This document shows, in pieces, positions 1 to 7,343 of a DNA stretch of 64,000 bases. The position numbers and the translations under genes are program-made. Origin of the DNA: an uncultured Ruminococcus sp. (GTDB taxonomy: Bacteria > Bacillota > Clostridia > Lachnospirales > Lachnospiraceae). The stretch is from positions 1 through 64,000 of the forward strand of contig CAKRLG010000001.1 of NCBI GenBank assembly GCA_934359255.1, written 5' to 3'. The notes beneath the pieces were generated by a model, which was not told where the DNA came from, searched no databases, and worked only from the letters and a program-made list of their open reading frames with translations. Positions within the stretch are counted from its first letter, which is position 1. Every line of letters begins with the position of its first letter.

Positions 1-205
1 CTGTCAAGAACTTTTTTCAACTTTTTTGAAGTTGTTTTTGTTTCTCTCTTGCAGCAACTTTGATATCTTATCACATCCGATTGGCTGTTGTCAAGAACTT
101 TTTTCATTTCTTTTTGACAGCTTTGTGATCTCTGTGAGATCTCTCAGACGCAACTCCGATAGGATACCACCGTTACCAGGATTTGTCAATAAGTTTTTTT
201 AATTT
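1..205. repeat. Intergenic direct repeats with a small hairpin
   Basis: An 18-bp sequence, TGTCAAGAACTTTTTTCA, occurs at 2-19 and again at 89-106. A degenerate third copy lies near 185-203. The first copy runs into a short inverted repeat (CAACTT, loop TTTTG, AAGTTG). No open reading frame with a ribosome binding site is present in 1-317. The pattern suggests a non-coding intergenic repeat family, but the window edge cuts it and its function is unknown. Confidence 0.5.
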
Positions 206-313
206 TTCTTATAATTTATTTATTCATGTTTTTTACTATATTTCCGACACTTGATTTGTCCATGAAGTTCTGTCATTCGAAGCGCCAGTCAAACAGAATA
301 CCCTACGGATCTG

Positions 314-337
314 GACTTTGACTCATTGCTCGCGTAA
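314..337 (+). repeat. 24-bp intergenic repeat, copy 1
   Basis: The sequence starts GACTTTGACTCATT and ends GCTCGCGTAA. It matches 55878-55901 at 22 of 24 positions. Both copies lie only a few bases to the left of a terminator hairpin. The function is unknown. Confidence 0.6.
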
Positions 338-340
338 ACC

Positions 341-388
341 AAAAACAGACCAACAGGATGTTTCTCACACTTCCTGCCGGTCTGTTTC
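341..388 (-). terminator. Intrinsic terminator after trpZ
   Basis: Read on the minus strand, an 18-bp imperfect stem (AAACAGACCGGCAGGAAG against its partner) closes a 9-nt loop and is followed by TTTTTGGTTT. It ends the transporter operon 35 bp past the ATPase stop codon. Confidence 0.85.
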
Positions 389-422
389 TGCTATAAATGC
401 TACAACATTATATAGTAATTTG

Positions 423-1196
423 CTAATTGCCACATTCGATACTGATTTCGTTGAACTTTTCCAAAATCGTATCAACGTTCATATTTTTCTTTTCGTCTCC
501 TTCCAGGTCCATCACCGCATGTCCCTGATGCATCATCAGCAGACGGTCACCGTATTCCACTGCATAACGAAGATTATGGGTAACCATAATAGTGGTCAAT
601 TGTTTCTCCCGTACAACTTTATCTGTAAGTTCCATAATCAGTTCTGCGGTCTTCGGATCCAGCGCGGCAGTATGTTCATCCAGAATCAGAAAATCAATCG
701 GTGTCATCGTGGACATCAGAAGCGACATCGCCTGTCTTTGCCCGCCGGATAAAGAACCGACTTTTACATGAAGTTTATCTTCCAGCCCCAGATTCAGCTG
801 GCGTAATTGTTCCTGATAAAATGGAATTCTGCTCTTGTTTGTTCCCATGCTCAAACCAAAAAATTTTCCTTTATGATCTGCCATGGACATATTTTCCAGA
901 ATGGTCATATTCGGGCAGGTGCCCATTGCCGGGTTCTGATATACCCGTCCGATCCGACGCAGGCGACGGTATTCTTTTTCTTTTGTGATATCCTGTCCTT
1001 CGATGAGTATCTTTCCGCTGTCCGGATTGATGCTTCCGCATACGATGTTCAACATAGAAGTTTTTCCGGAACCATTGCTTCCCACTACGGATACAAACTG
1101 TCCTTTTTTAATAGAAAGATTAAAATCCTCGAACAGGCACATTTCATTTACCGTACCCGGATTATAGTATTTATGAATATGTTGAAGTTCAAGCAT
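423..1196 (-). CDS. trpZ: ABC transporter ATPase, probable tryptophan importer (TrpZ type)
   Basis: This is the nucleotide-binding subunit that would power amino-acid import with the permease and lipoprotein encoded upstream. Its 257 residues carry Walker A (GSNGSGKTS, about 39-47), the LSGGQ signature (149-153), Walker B with the unusual LILDEHTAALD (170-180) and a switch His in MVTHN. I start at the ATG at 1196 because AAAGGAGG lies just ahead; the longer frame to 1262 would begin inside the permease gene without such a site. The start overlaps the permease stop by 8 bp, so translation is probably coupled. The family also includes importers for other substrates. Tryptophan is inferred from the upstream T-box, not from this protein. 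Confidence 0.85.
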   Translation of the reverse strand: MLELQHIHKYYNPGTVNEMCLFEDFNLSIKKGQFVSVVGSNGSGKTSMLNIVCGSINPDSGKILIEGQDITKEKEYRRLRRIGRVYQNPAMGTCPNMTILENMSMADHKGKFFGLSMGTNKSRIPFYQEQLRQLNLGLEDKLHVKVGSLSGGQRQAMSLLMSTMTPIDFLILDEHTAALDPKTAELIMELTDKVVREKQLTTIMVTHNLRYAVEYGDRLLMMHQGHAVMDLEGDEKKNMNVDTILEKFNEISIECGN

Positions 1197-2100
1197 TTTT
1201 TCCTCCTTTCTGACCCGCTGCCATGCCTTTGGCTTTCTGTTTTCTTTCCATACTGACGACAAGGATCACCAGGAACAGTACGGCAGTGATCAGTTTCATG
1301 GACTGTGGATCAAAGAAGCGGATGGCTATCGCCACACATCCTTTATAGAGAATCGAGCCGATGATAACCGCTGTTGTCGTTTTTACAAATGTCAGTTTCT
1401 TAAACAGGCTGGTTCCGATGATCACGCTGGCAAGGCCGATGACCATGGACCCGGTACCTGTTGAAATGTCGAATACTTTCTGTTCCTGTGCAAATACACA
1501 ACCAGATAAAGCCACCAGTCCGTTGGAGATGGCAAGACCAAGAATCTTAACATTTCCTTTGTCTTTTGCCAGAGCAGTTACCAGATTATCGTTATCCCCT
1601 ACTGCGCGCAACAGATATCCGGATTTGGTCTGCAGATAAAAATCCAGCAGGAATTTCGCGATCAGAACAACAAGTAAAATCAGAACAATCTTCATGTATC
1701 CAGGAATCGTCTCTCCGAAGATGGATTCCAGCATACTGTTTTTAAACATGGTTTCCTGAGAAAACAGGGGAACGTTATTGGTTCCCGCTATTTTCAGATT
1801 TACAGTGTACAGTGCGGTCATCATGATAATTCCGGATAACAGGTCACGGACTTTGCATTTCACATGGATCAGACCGGTGCAGATACCTGCCAGAACACCC
1901 ACCAGAAATGCTATCGGTATAGTCAGATACGGATTGACCCCACGTGTGATCAGTGCCGCTGTCACAGCAGCTCCCAGAGGGAAGCTCCCGTCTACGGTCA
2001 GATCCGGAAAATCCAGAATCTTATATGTTATATAAATACCCAGAGTCAGGATGCCGTAGATCAGGCCCTGCTCCACAATCGTCATGATAAAATCCATCAC
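1189..2100 (-). CDS. trpY: ABC transporter permease, probable tryptophan importer (TrpY type)
   Basis: This is a hydrophobic protein of about 302 residues with roughly eight predicted membrane segments, of the COG4120 permease type that pairs with COG2984 lipoproteins. It begins MDFIMTIVEQGLIYGILTLG, a first membrane helix, and ends in a short basic tail (ERKQKAKG). GGAGG precedes both a GTG at 2100 (6-nt gap) and an in-frame ATG at 2097 (9-nt gap); either could be used and they differ by one residue. The gene lies 19 bp after the lipoprotein gene and overlaps the ATPase gene, so it is the middle of a three-gene operon. Confidence 0.85.
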   Translation of the reverse strand: MMDFIMTIVEQGLIYGILTLGIYITYKILDFPDLTVDGSFPLGAAVTAALITRGVNPYLTIPIAFLVGVLAGICTGLIHVKCKVRDLLSGIIMMTALYTVNLKIAGTNNVPLFSQETMFKNSMLESIFGETIPGYMKIVLILLVVLIAKFLLDFYLQTKSGYLLRAVGDNDNLVTALAKDKGNVKILGLAISNGLVALSGCVFAQEQKVFDISTGTGSMVIGLASVIIGTSLFKKLTFVKTTTAVIIGSILYKGCVAIAIRFFDPQSMKLITAVLFLVILVVSMERKQKAKGMAAGQKGGKNA

Positions 2101-2119
2101 TTTTTTCCTCCGCTTTTAT

Positions 2120-3199
2120 TTAGCCTTCGGAAATCTCGGAGAATGTTTCCACTGCACGGTCATTCATGCTGTCCGGAACTGTGATTCCAAGATTTTCTGC
2201 TACTTTTTCGTTTACATACAGATTACTTTCTGTCAGCAGCTGATATTCCATATCTTCTGCTTTTGCTTCCCCTTTGAGGATCTTTGCTGCCATCTTACCG
2301 GTGTCTTTTCCAAGGCTGATATAGTCGATTCCTTCTGCTGCCAGGCATCCGATCTTCACCTGTTCGATCTCGCTTCCGAATACCGGGATACCTTTTTCGT
2401 TTGCCTGATCCAGGATTGCCGGAAGAGAACTTACTACGGTGTTATCTGTCAGATTGGTCAGGCAGTCTACTTTTGTCAGCAGATCTGCGGTTGCAAGGGA
2501 AATCTCGGAACTACTGGTGATACCTGCGGTCTCCAGGGTGAATCCATATTCATCTGCCAGCTCTTCGTACTGACTGATGCTGTATACAGAGTTTGCTTCG
2601 CTGGTGGTGTAAAGGATTCCGATGGTTTTTGCATCCGGAAGAATCTCACGGATCATCTTTAACTGTGCTTCTACCGGAAGCTGATCGCTGGTTCCCGTAA
2701 CCGCTCCTACCGGCATTTTGTCATCCGTTGCAAGTTCTGCTTCTACCGGATTGGTAACTGCGGTATATACAACCGGTATCCCTTTTTCCATTGCTGCGTT
2801 GTAGGCAGCCTGGGCACTTGGTGTTGCGATCGCGCAGATCAGATCCATGTTATCTGTCACAAAGCTCTGTGCAATCTGGGATGCGGTTCCCATATCTGCA
2901 TCTGCATTATTTACTTTTACGGTCAGGTTCTTGCCCTCTTCGATACCCTCTTCTTTCAGACCTTCCAGAAATCCCTCACGACAGTTATCCAGAGAACCGT
3001 GCTCTGCGAACTGGGAAATACCGATGGTATAGCTTTCTCCATCTGCAGTTTCTGCTGTTTCTGTGTTTTCCGCATCATCTGTGCTGTCTGTTGTTTCTGT
3101 TGCCGCTGTATCTGTGGTCTTTGCGTCGCTTCCTCCACAACCTGCCATAGATGCTACCATTGCTGCTCCTAAGATTACTGCCAGTACTTTCTTCTTCAT
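2120..3199 (-). CDS. trpX: ABC transporter substrate-binding lipoprotein (TrpX type)
   Basis: This is the extracellular ligand-binding subunit of the importer. The 359-residue protein has a lipoprotein signal (MKKKVLAVILGAAMVASMAGC, lipidated Cys at 21), then an acidic T/E/D-rich linker to about residue 50. A two-lobe periplasmic-binding fold follows (SYTIGISQFAEHGSLDNCREG onward), as in COG2984. The start has GGAGA at a good distance. It is the first gene after the T-box terminator. Family members bind tryptophan or other aromatic and branched amino acids; tryptophan is favoured here because of the UGG specifier in the leader. Confidence 0.85.
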   Translation of the reverse strand: MKKKVLAVILGAAMVASMAGCGGSDAKTTDTAATETTDSTDDAENTETAETADGESYTIGISQFAEHGSLDNCREGFLEGLKEEGIEEGKNLTVKVNNADADMGTASQIAQSFVTDNMDLICAIATPSAQAAYNAAMEKGIPVVYTAVTNPVEAELATDDKMPVGAVTGTSDQLPVEAQLKMIREILPDAKTIGILYTTSEANSVYSISQYEELADEYGFTLETAGITSSSEISLATADLLTKVDCLTNLTDNTVVSSLPAILDQANEKGIPVFGSEIEQVKIGCLAAEGIDYISLGKDTGKMAAKILKGEAKAEDMEYQLLTESNLYVNEKVAENLGITVPDSMNDRAVETFSEISEG

Positions 3200-3272
3200 A
3201 ATTTCTTTCTCCTTTTCTTTTCCTTTTTACTGTTTCAAAAGCAAAAGAGATGGAATTTTTGTTTTTTATAAA

Positions 3273-3559
3273 CAAAAACCGCCTCAAGCTAATTATTGCT
3301 TGAGACGGTAATAAAATTCTTTATTATCGCGGTACCACTCAAATTGACGAATCGTCCACTTTACACGTACTAACATACGTTCCTCATTGATAACGGGTTT
3401 GGTTCCCGGCAGTGCCTACTCTTTTTTGTAAAATCTTTATTTCGGGCTGCCCTCGAAAGTCCATTCAGCTATAAAATCCATGCGGCAATCACACCACCTG
3501 CCACTCTCTGAAATTTCTTTTAAAGCTTACTCCTCTTTCTCATCGGTTTTGCTTTTGAT
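3273..3559 (-). promoter_or_regulatory. T-box riboswitch, specifier UGG (Trp)
   Basis: On the minus strand the leader shows the T-box order of elements. A GATGAGAAAGAGGAGTA stem I start lies near 3543-3525. A GAA-TGG-A specifier loop follows near 3464-3458. The conserved T-box TGGTACCGCG lies near 3337-3327. A terminator stem (CCGTCTCAAGC with GCTTGAGGCGG) precedes a T-run at 3271-3308. UGG is the only tryptophan codon, so uncharged tRNA-Trp should promote antitermination into the importer genes. The T-box class is certain; the specifier is read by eye. Confidence 0.9.
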
Positions 3560-3565
3560 AGCCTT

Positions 3566-3594
3566 ATTCTATGCTCTATTCTTTCATTTGTCAA
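3566..3594 (-). promoter_or_regulatory. Promoter of the trpXYZ operon
   Basis: On the minus strand TTGACA (3594-3589) is followed by a 17-bp spacer and TAGAAT (3571-3566). Transcription would start about 7 bp downstream, directly at the T-box leader. Confidence 0.8.
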
Positions 3595-3657
3595 CACTTT
3601 AGTGTAAAAAAGTTTTATTTTAGTTGCCGGGCACGGAGTGAACAGTAACTTATTTTT

Positions 3658-4032
3658 TCACTCAACAGCCACCGGACGCATCACGGAAGACAGTTCCTGC
3701 CGGTACTGATCGGCTTTTTCCTGATTGCCCTGTTCTTTCCGTACCATCTTTGTAATTCCCGGATACTGTCCCGGGAAGCTTTCCAGCATGATACTATCTC
3801 CATAAATCAGGTAAACATCTCCGTCCGTCATATCTTCTTCTGTCAGCTTCTTTCCGTTCTCATCCGTGAGCTTATCCGGTATCGTTCCGGAGAAAATCGT
3901 GCCCGTGTCCAGATCCGCAAAATACCAGCTGTTATCATCTGCCTGAAAATACACCGCTGTCATCGGCTTTTCCCCGCATCCCACCAGACAGAACGTAACA
4001 AGTACCGCCAGCATCATGAGCCATTTTTTCAT
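3658..4032 (-). CDS. Small lipoprotein of unknown function
   Basis: This 124-residue protein begins with a lipoprotein signal (MKKWLMMLAVLVTFCLVGC, Cys at about 19). A short β-rich domain follows (TAVYFQADDNSWYFADLDTG) that resembles small DUF-type secreted domains. GGAGG precedes the ATG. It stands alone, divergent from nothing nearby and 60 bp upstream of the trp promoter on the same strand. I do not recognise a named family. Surface anchoring is inferred from the signal; no role is proposed. Confidence 0.75.
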   Translation of the reverse strand: MKKWLMMLAVLVTFCLVGCGEKPMTAVYFQADDNSWYFADLDTGTIFSGTIPDKLTDENGKKLTEEDMTDGDVYLIYGDSIMLESFPGQYPGITKMVRKEQGNQEKADQYRQELSSVMRPVAVE

Positions 4033-4127
4033 TGTCCCACCTCCTGTTTTCTGATCTTCATTGTTTCTCTTTGCTGTAATATCTATGCACCGGATTTTCT
4101 TTCAGACTCCTTTCACTCATATCTGTC

Positions 4128-4165
4128 ACAACAAAAAAGGCAACTGTCTGATTTTCCAGTTACCC
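4128..4165 (-). terminator. Intrinsic terminator after the sigma-like gene
   Basis: On the minus strand GGTAACTG pairs with CAGTTGCC across a 10-nt loop and is followed by TTTTTTGTTG. It lies about 30 bp after the stop at 4197. Confidence 0.8.
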
Positions 4166-4196
4166 ACATTCTACCATAATTCTTTCTTCTTTTGTC

Positions 4197-4457
4197 TCAT
4201 AATCTGTGACTTTTGTCTTTCGATTTTCTTTCTTCCAGCTTTCTTTTTACAACAGCCAATATCCAGCTCTGCCTCTCTTCTTCACTCTTTAGCTTCCGAA
4301 GTTCCCTTTTTCTGCGCATCGCCTCTTTCCAGATCTCATCCCATATTTTCCGACATTCTTCGTCTGTCAGATCATAGGACGGACTGCGTAAGATTTTCAG
4401 CACCTGTCTGCAATATCTTTGATAAAGCTCATTTACTTTCCGACTGCTGAAAATCAT
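4197..4457 (-). CDS. Short sigma-70 region 2-like protein
   Basis: This is an 86-residue, highly charged, fully helical protein. The segment LYQRYCRQVLKIL, an acidic stretch with DEECRKIWDEIW, then ERQSWILAVVKRKLEE resembles region 2 of ECF sigma factors, where the last part matches the usual W-L-x-x-I-A-x-N helix. Region 4, which reads the -35 box, is absent, so it cannot be a complete sigma factor. It lies 23 bp after an XRE regulator gene on the same strand and is followed by a terminator. The resemblance is weak. It could be a degenerate sigma factor, an anti-sigma-like decoy or an unrelated small helical protein. Confidence 0.5.
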   Translation of the reverse strand: MIFSSRKVNELYQRYCRQVLKILRSPSYDLTDEECRKIWDEIWKEAMRRKRELRKLKSEEERQSWILAVVKRKLEERKSKDKSHRL

Positions 4458-4480
4458 TCTTTTTTCCCACTCATTTATTT

Positions 4481-4714
4481 TTATTCCCTTTCGGAACTGT
4501 TATCTTCATCATCTGTAAATTCTACTACTTCTTCGGGACTACAATCTAAAGCTTTGCAGATTTTCTCCAACGTATATAATGTCATATTTCCGTTTTTACG
4601 CAGAGTATCTAAGGTTCTGTTATCGATTCCCCGACGAAGCAGTTCGTACTGTGTAATACACTTTTCCTTCATTGTCTTCCACACGGGCGCATAGCTTATA
4701 ATTGTAATCACCAC
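4481..4714 (-). CDS. XRE-family (Cro/CI) transcriptional regulator
   Basis: This compact DNA-binding protein consists of little more than one helix-turn-helix domain: ISYAPVWKTMKEKCITQYEL, GIDNRTLDTLRKNGNMTLYTLEKICKALDCSPEEVVEF, then an acidic tail. It matches the YozG-type XRE family, whose members usually begin M-I-S-Y or M-K-I-S-Y. The open frame begins at a GTG at 4714, but the ribosome-binding sequence AAAGGTGGTGAT lies on top of it. The natural start may therefore be the in-frame ATT at 4702. It is cotranscribed with the sigma-like gene. Confidence 0.8.
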   Translation of the reverse strand: MVITIISYAPVWKTMKEKCITQYELLRRGIDNRTLDTLRKNGNMTLYTLEKICKALDCSPEEVVEFTDDEDNSSERE

Positions 4715-4798
4715 CTTTACCGTACAGCGTTATTCACCATTTTTCGGTTCTCACTGTCTGTGTTCTTACAATTATATTTCTCCTGCCCGTCAATTCAT

Positions 4799-4818
4799 AT
4801 TGTGCATATTTTCACAAT
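4799..4818. promoter_or_regulatory. Inverted repeat upstream of the XRE gene
   Basis: ATTGTG and CACAAT flank an 8-bp AT-rich centre. It lies about 90 bp upstream of the XRE gene in a 256-bp intergenic region with no other gene. It is a possible operator; no well-spaced promoter was identified beside it. Confidence 0.35.
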
Positions 4819-4910
4819 TGCAAAAGTAAATTATTTCTTTGCTTTTTGAGGGTTTTTTATTATCTTTTGGCTGTTTGCACTGTTTGTCTTATTATGCGTA
4901 ATGGTTTATA

Positions 4911-4963
4911 TTATAAAAAGGGTCTGCAAATCCGAACTTTCTTCTTCTTTGCAGACCCCTTTT
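4911..4963 (-). terminator. Intrinsic terminator after galK
   Basis: GGGTCTGCAAA and TTTGCAGACCC form the stem, with an A-run on the right arm and a T-run on the left arm. Read on the minus strand it ends the galactokinase transcript about 10 bp after its stop; the same hairpin would also work on the plus strand. Confidence 0.85.
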
Positions 4964-4970
4964 CAGATAC

Positions 4971-6254
4971 TTAGAATTCTACTTTTACAGCTCCCTGCGG
5001 ACGGATATGCATAACATATGCAGAACCCTCTCCCAGTGCTTTGTCGATATATTTTGTAAATCCTGCCGTTTCTTCTTTTGGAAGGAATGCAGCAATAACG
5101 CCGGCAAATCCTCCTCCGTGAACGCGGCATACACCACGACCGATCTTATCCAGATACAGTTTGGTCAGAGCCAGAGCAACCGTGATGGACTGCTCATCCG
5201 GAGTTTCATTGCAGTAGCAGTTCTGCAGCCATTTCCAGGAAGAATCACCGGACTCTGTGATTTTGTTAAAGAAGGTTGCGAAATCTTTCTTTTCCAGTGC
5301 TTCTACTTCTGCATCCACACGTTTGTTTTCTTCAAAGAAGTGGAATGCACGCAAAACCGCACGGTCACCGGCAAATTCACGAATAGCTTTTACGTTCTCA
5401 ATTACATCATCTTCATTGCACTGTTCCAGAACTTCTTTTCCGAAGTATTCTGCTACTTTTTTCATTTCATTTGGAACTGCAGAATACTCTGCACTCAGAT
5501 CTGCATGACCTTTTCCGGTGTTGATGATAACCAGATCATGGCCCATCTCATCAAAATCGCATTTGATCTCACGGATGGCCGGATTTTCGATATCTGCGAA
5601 ATCGATGGTAATCATGCCGCCAACGGCGCATGCCAGCTGATCCAGAAGACCTGAACCTTTCAGCCAGTATTTGTTTTCTGCATACTGTCCTGCTTTTGCA
5701 TAAGTAACAACACCAATCTTTCCTTCGTTAAACAGGTAATCCACAATGACACATACCAGCATCTCAAAAGATGCGGAAGAGCTTACTCCTGCCCCACCGA
5801 TCACATTGGAAGTTACATAAGCATCAAATCCTTCTACTTTACATCCTTTTTCCATCAGTCCTGCAAAGATACCCTTTAACAGCGGTTCGGTTCCAGTTGT
5901 TTTTTCTGTCGGAGCCAGGTTATCCAGATCGATCACCAGATGCTGGTTATATGTTTCACTGATCAGGTTTACCGTGTGGGTTCCGTTGGGTGCAGCGGCT
6001 GCCACACAGTCCAGATGTACGCTTCCTGCCAGGACTTTTCCGTGGTTATGGTCGGTATGGTTTCCGCCAATCTCTGTTCTTCCCGGTGCTGAGAAGAATT
6101 CAAAGTCTTTATCTCCGAATTCTTTGGCAAATCCATCAGCTACCAGCTGATATCTTGCTGCGTTTTCCTCTGCTCTGTTCTCCCCATACATCTGTTTTAA
6201 CAGGGCAACTGCGTTCTCGCTCTTTACTGCTTCTGCTACATTTGCTGCTTTCAT
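4971..6254 (-). CDS. galK: Galactokinase-like GHMP kinase
   Basis: Galactokinase phosphorylates galactose at C1 with ATP as the entry step of the Leloir pathway. The 427-residue product has the N-terminal sugar-binding motif (APGRTEIGGNHTDHNHG, 56-72), the GHMP ATP loop (GGAGVSSSAS, 153-162), a catalytic Asp in GLLDQLACAVGG (Asp205), and the C-terminal CRVHGGGFAG motif. It is about 40 residues longer than typical GalK, mostly at the N terminus. The sugar-contacting Glu of the usual G-E-H-T-D-Y is Asn here (G-N-H-T-D-H). galT and galE are not adjacent. AAAAGGAG precedes the ATG. A divergent AraC gene may regulate it. Confidence 0.88.
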   Translation of the reverse strand: MKAANVAEAVKSENAVALLKQMYGENRAEENAARYQLVADGFAKEFGDKDFEFFSAPGRTEIGGNHTDHNHGKVLAGSVHLDCVAAAAPNGTHTVNLISETYNQHLVIDLDNLAPTEKTTGTEPLLKGIFAGLMEKGCKVEGFDAYVTSNVIGGAGVSSSASFEMLVCVIVDYLFNEGKIGVVTYAKAGQYAENKYWLKGSGLLDQLACAVGGMITIDFADIENPAIREIKCDFDEMGHDLVIINTGKGHADLSAEYSAVPNEMKKVAEYFGKEVLEQCNEDDVIENVKAIREFAGDRAVLRAFHFFEENKRVDAEVEALEKKDFATFFNKITESGDSSWKWLQNCYCNETPDEQSITVALALTKLYLDKIGRGVCRVHGGGFAGVIAAFLPKEETAGFTKYIDKALGEGSAYVMHIRPQGAVKVEF

Positions 6255-6380
6255 GCTTCTTCTCCTTTTTATTTTTCACATACTCGATATTGACTATCTG
6301 CTGATTATCATTATAATGAGAATCATATACGAACACAATAACTATATTAGCATATTTTATTAATATATTGAGGTTTTTCC

Positions 6381-7274
6381 ATGCAATTACACTTAGATAT
6401 CAACAGACAGGAATTAAAGGCACACGGAACCTGGTCGTTCCCTGTCAATGTGAGTTTTGAACAGCTCTCCCGTTACGAGAGAAAGTCCTTCCTCTGGCAC
6501 TGGCATAAGGAAATTGAGCTGACAATTCTTCTACAGGGAGAGATGCAGTATCAGGTCAACGATACCGTCTATCATCTTACCGCAGGTGAGGGGATTTTCT
6601 GCAACAGCAACAGTCTGCATACCGCCTCTCCCTACCAAGATTCGGACTGTATCTATATTTCCACCACATTTCATCCACGTTTTCTTTACGGATATGAGGG
6701 CAGTGTGCTGCAAAGCAAATATCTGGATGTCATTACCAAGCATCCGGGAATCCATGGTCTTGCATTTTCTCCCTCTGTCGACTGGCAAAGAGAGATTCTC
6801 GAGGAACTCACGCAGATCTGGGAATTGTCGCAGCATCCATCTTCTGCTTACGAGATGGAACTGCAATGGCGTCTGACGCATATCTGGATGCTTCTGTGGA
6901 GTCATCTGTCTCACGAAGTCACGCAGACAGACAGCGCGGCTTCCCGGCACACTGCCCGTCTGAAAAATATCCTGATGTATATCCAGGATCATTACACAGA
7001 AAAAATCACCCTGGCAGATATCGCCGCAACTGCGAATATCTGTCAGAGTGAATGTTGTCGTTTTTTCAAGAAGCATATGAACGAATCGCTGTTTGATTAT
7101 CTGCTTTCTTACCGAATCGAAAAAAGCCTGCCGCTGCTGACCGATGAACAGTTGTCCATCACAGAGGTCAGCAGCCGCTGCGGCTTTTCGAGTGCTTCTT
7201 ATTATACCAAAGTTTTCCGGGAGCGTATGGGGTGTACGCCTACAGCCTATCAGTACGGACACCTGGAATCCTGA
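6381..7274 (+). CDS. AraC-family transcriptional regulator
   Basis: The 297-residue protein has a cupin-type sensor domain at the N terminus (LFWHWHKEIELT-like region, reading SFLWHWHKEIELTIL at about 35-50). A double helix-turn-helix domain fills about residues 190-290, with TLADIAATANICQSECCRFFKKHM and the second helix pair ITEVSSRCGFSSASYYTKVF. The architecture is that of sugar-responsive AraC regulators. It starts 126 bp from the divergent galK gene, so sugar-dependent control of galK is plausible. GAGG precedes the ATG at a workable distance. A bidirectional terminator follows. Confidence 0.88.
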   Translation: MQLHLDINRQELKAHGTWSFPVNVSFEQLSRYERKSFLWHWHKEIELTILLQGEMQYQVNDTVYHLTAGEGIFCNSNSLHTASPYQDSDCIYISTTFHPRFLYGYEGSVLQSKYLDVITKHPGIHGLAFSPSVDWQREILEELTQIWELSQHPSSAYEMELQWRLTHIWMLLWSHLSHEVTQTDSAASRHTARLKNILMYIQDHYTEKITLADIAATANICQSECCRFFKKHMNESLFDYLLSYRIEKSLPLLTDEQLSITEVSSRCGFSSASYYTKVFRERMGCTPTAYQYGHLES

Positions 7275-7286
7275 ACCTGAGCACTT

Positions 7287-7343
7287 AAAAATCCCTGTCC
7301 GAAAATTTTGCGGCTGCATTCTTACCGGACAGGGATTTTTTAT
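7287..7343. terminator. Bidirectional terminator between convergent genes
   Basis: AAAAATCCCTGTCCG (7287-7301) pairs with CGGACAGGGATTTTT (7326-7340). It serves both the AraC gene on the plus strand and the YoaK-family gene on the minus strand. The minus-strand gene's stop codon overlaps its right edge. Confidence 0.85.

Noticed and set aside
4197..4457. Complete ECF sigma factor
   Set aside because: Only a region-2-like part is present and the protein is too short for region 4.
6531..7319. A 262-residue minus-strand open frame
   Set aside because: Antisense to the AraC-family gene, which has clear domain motifs and a start site.
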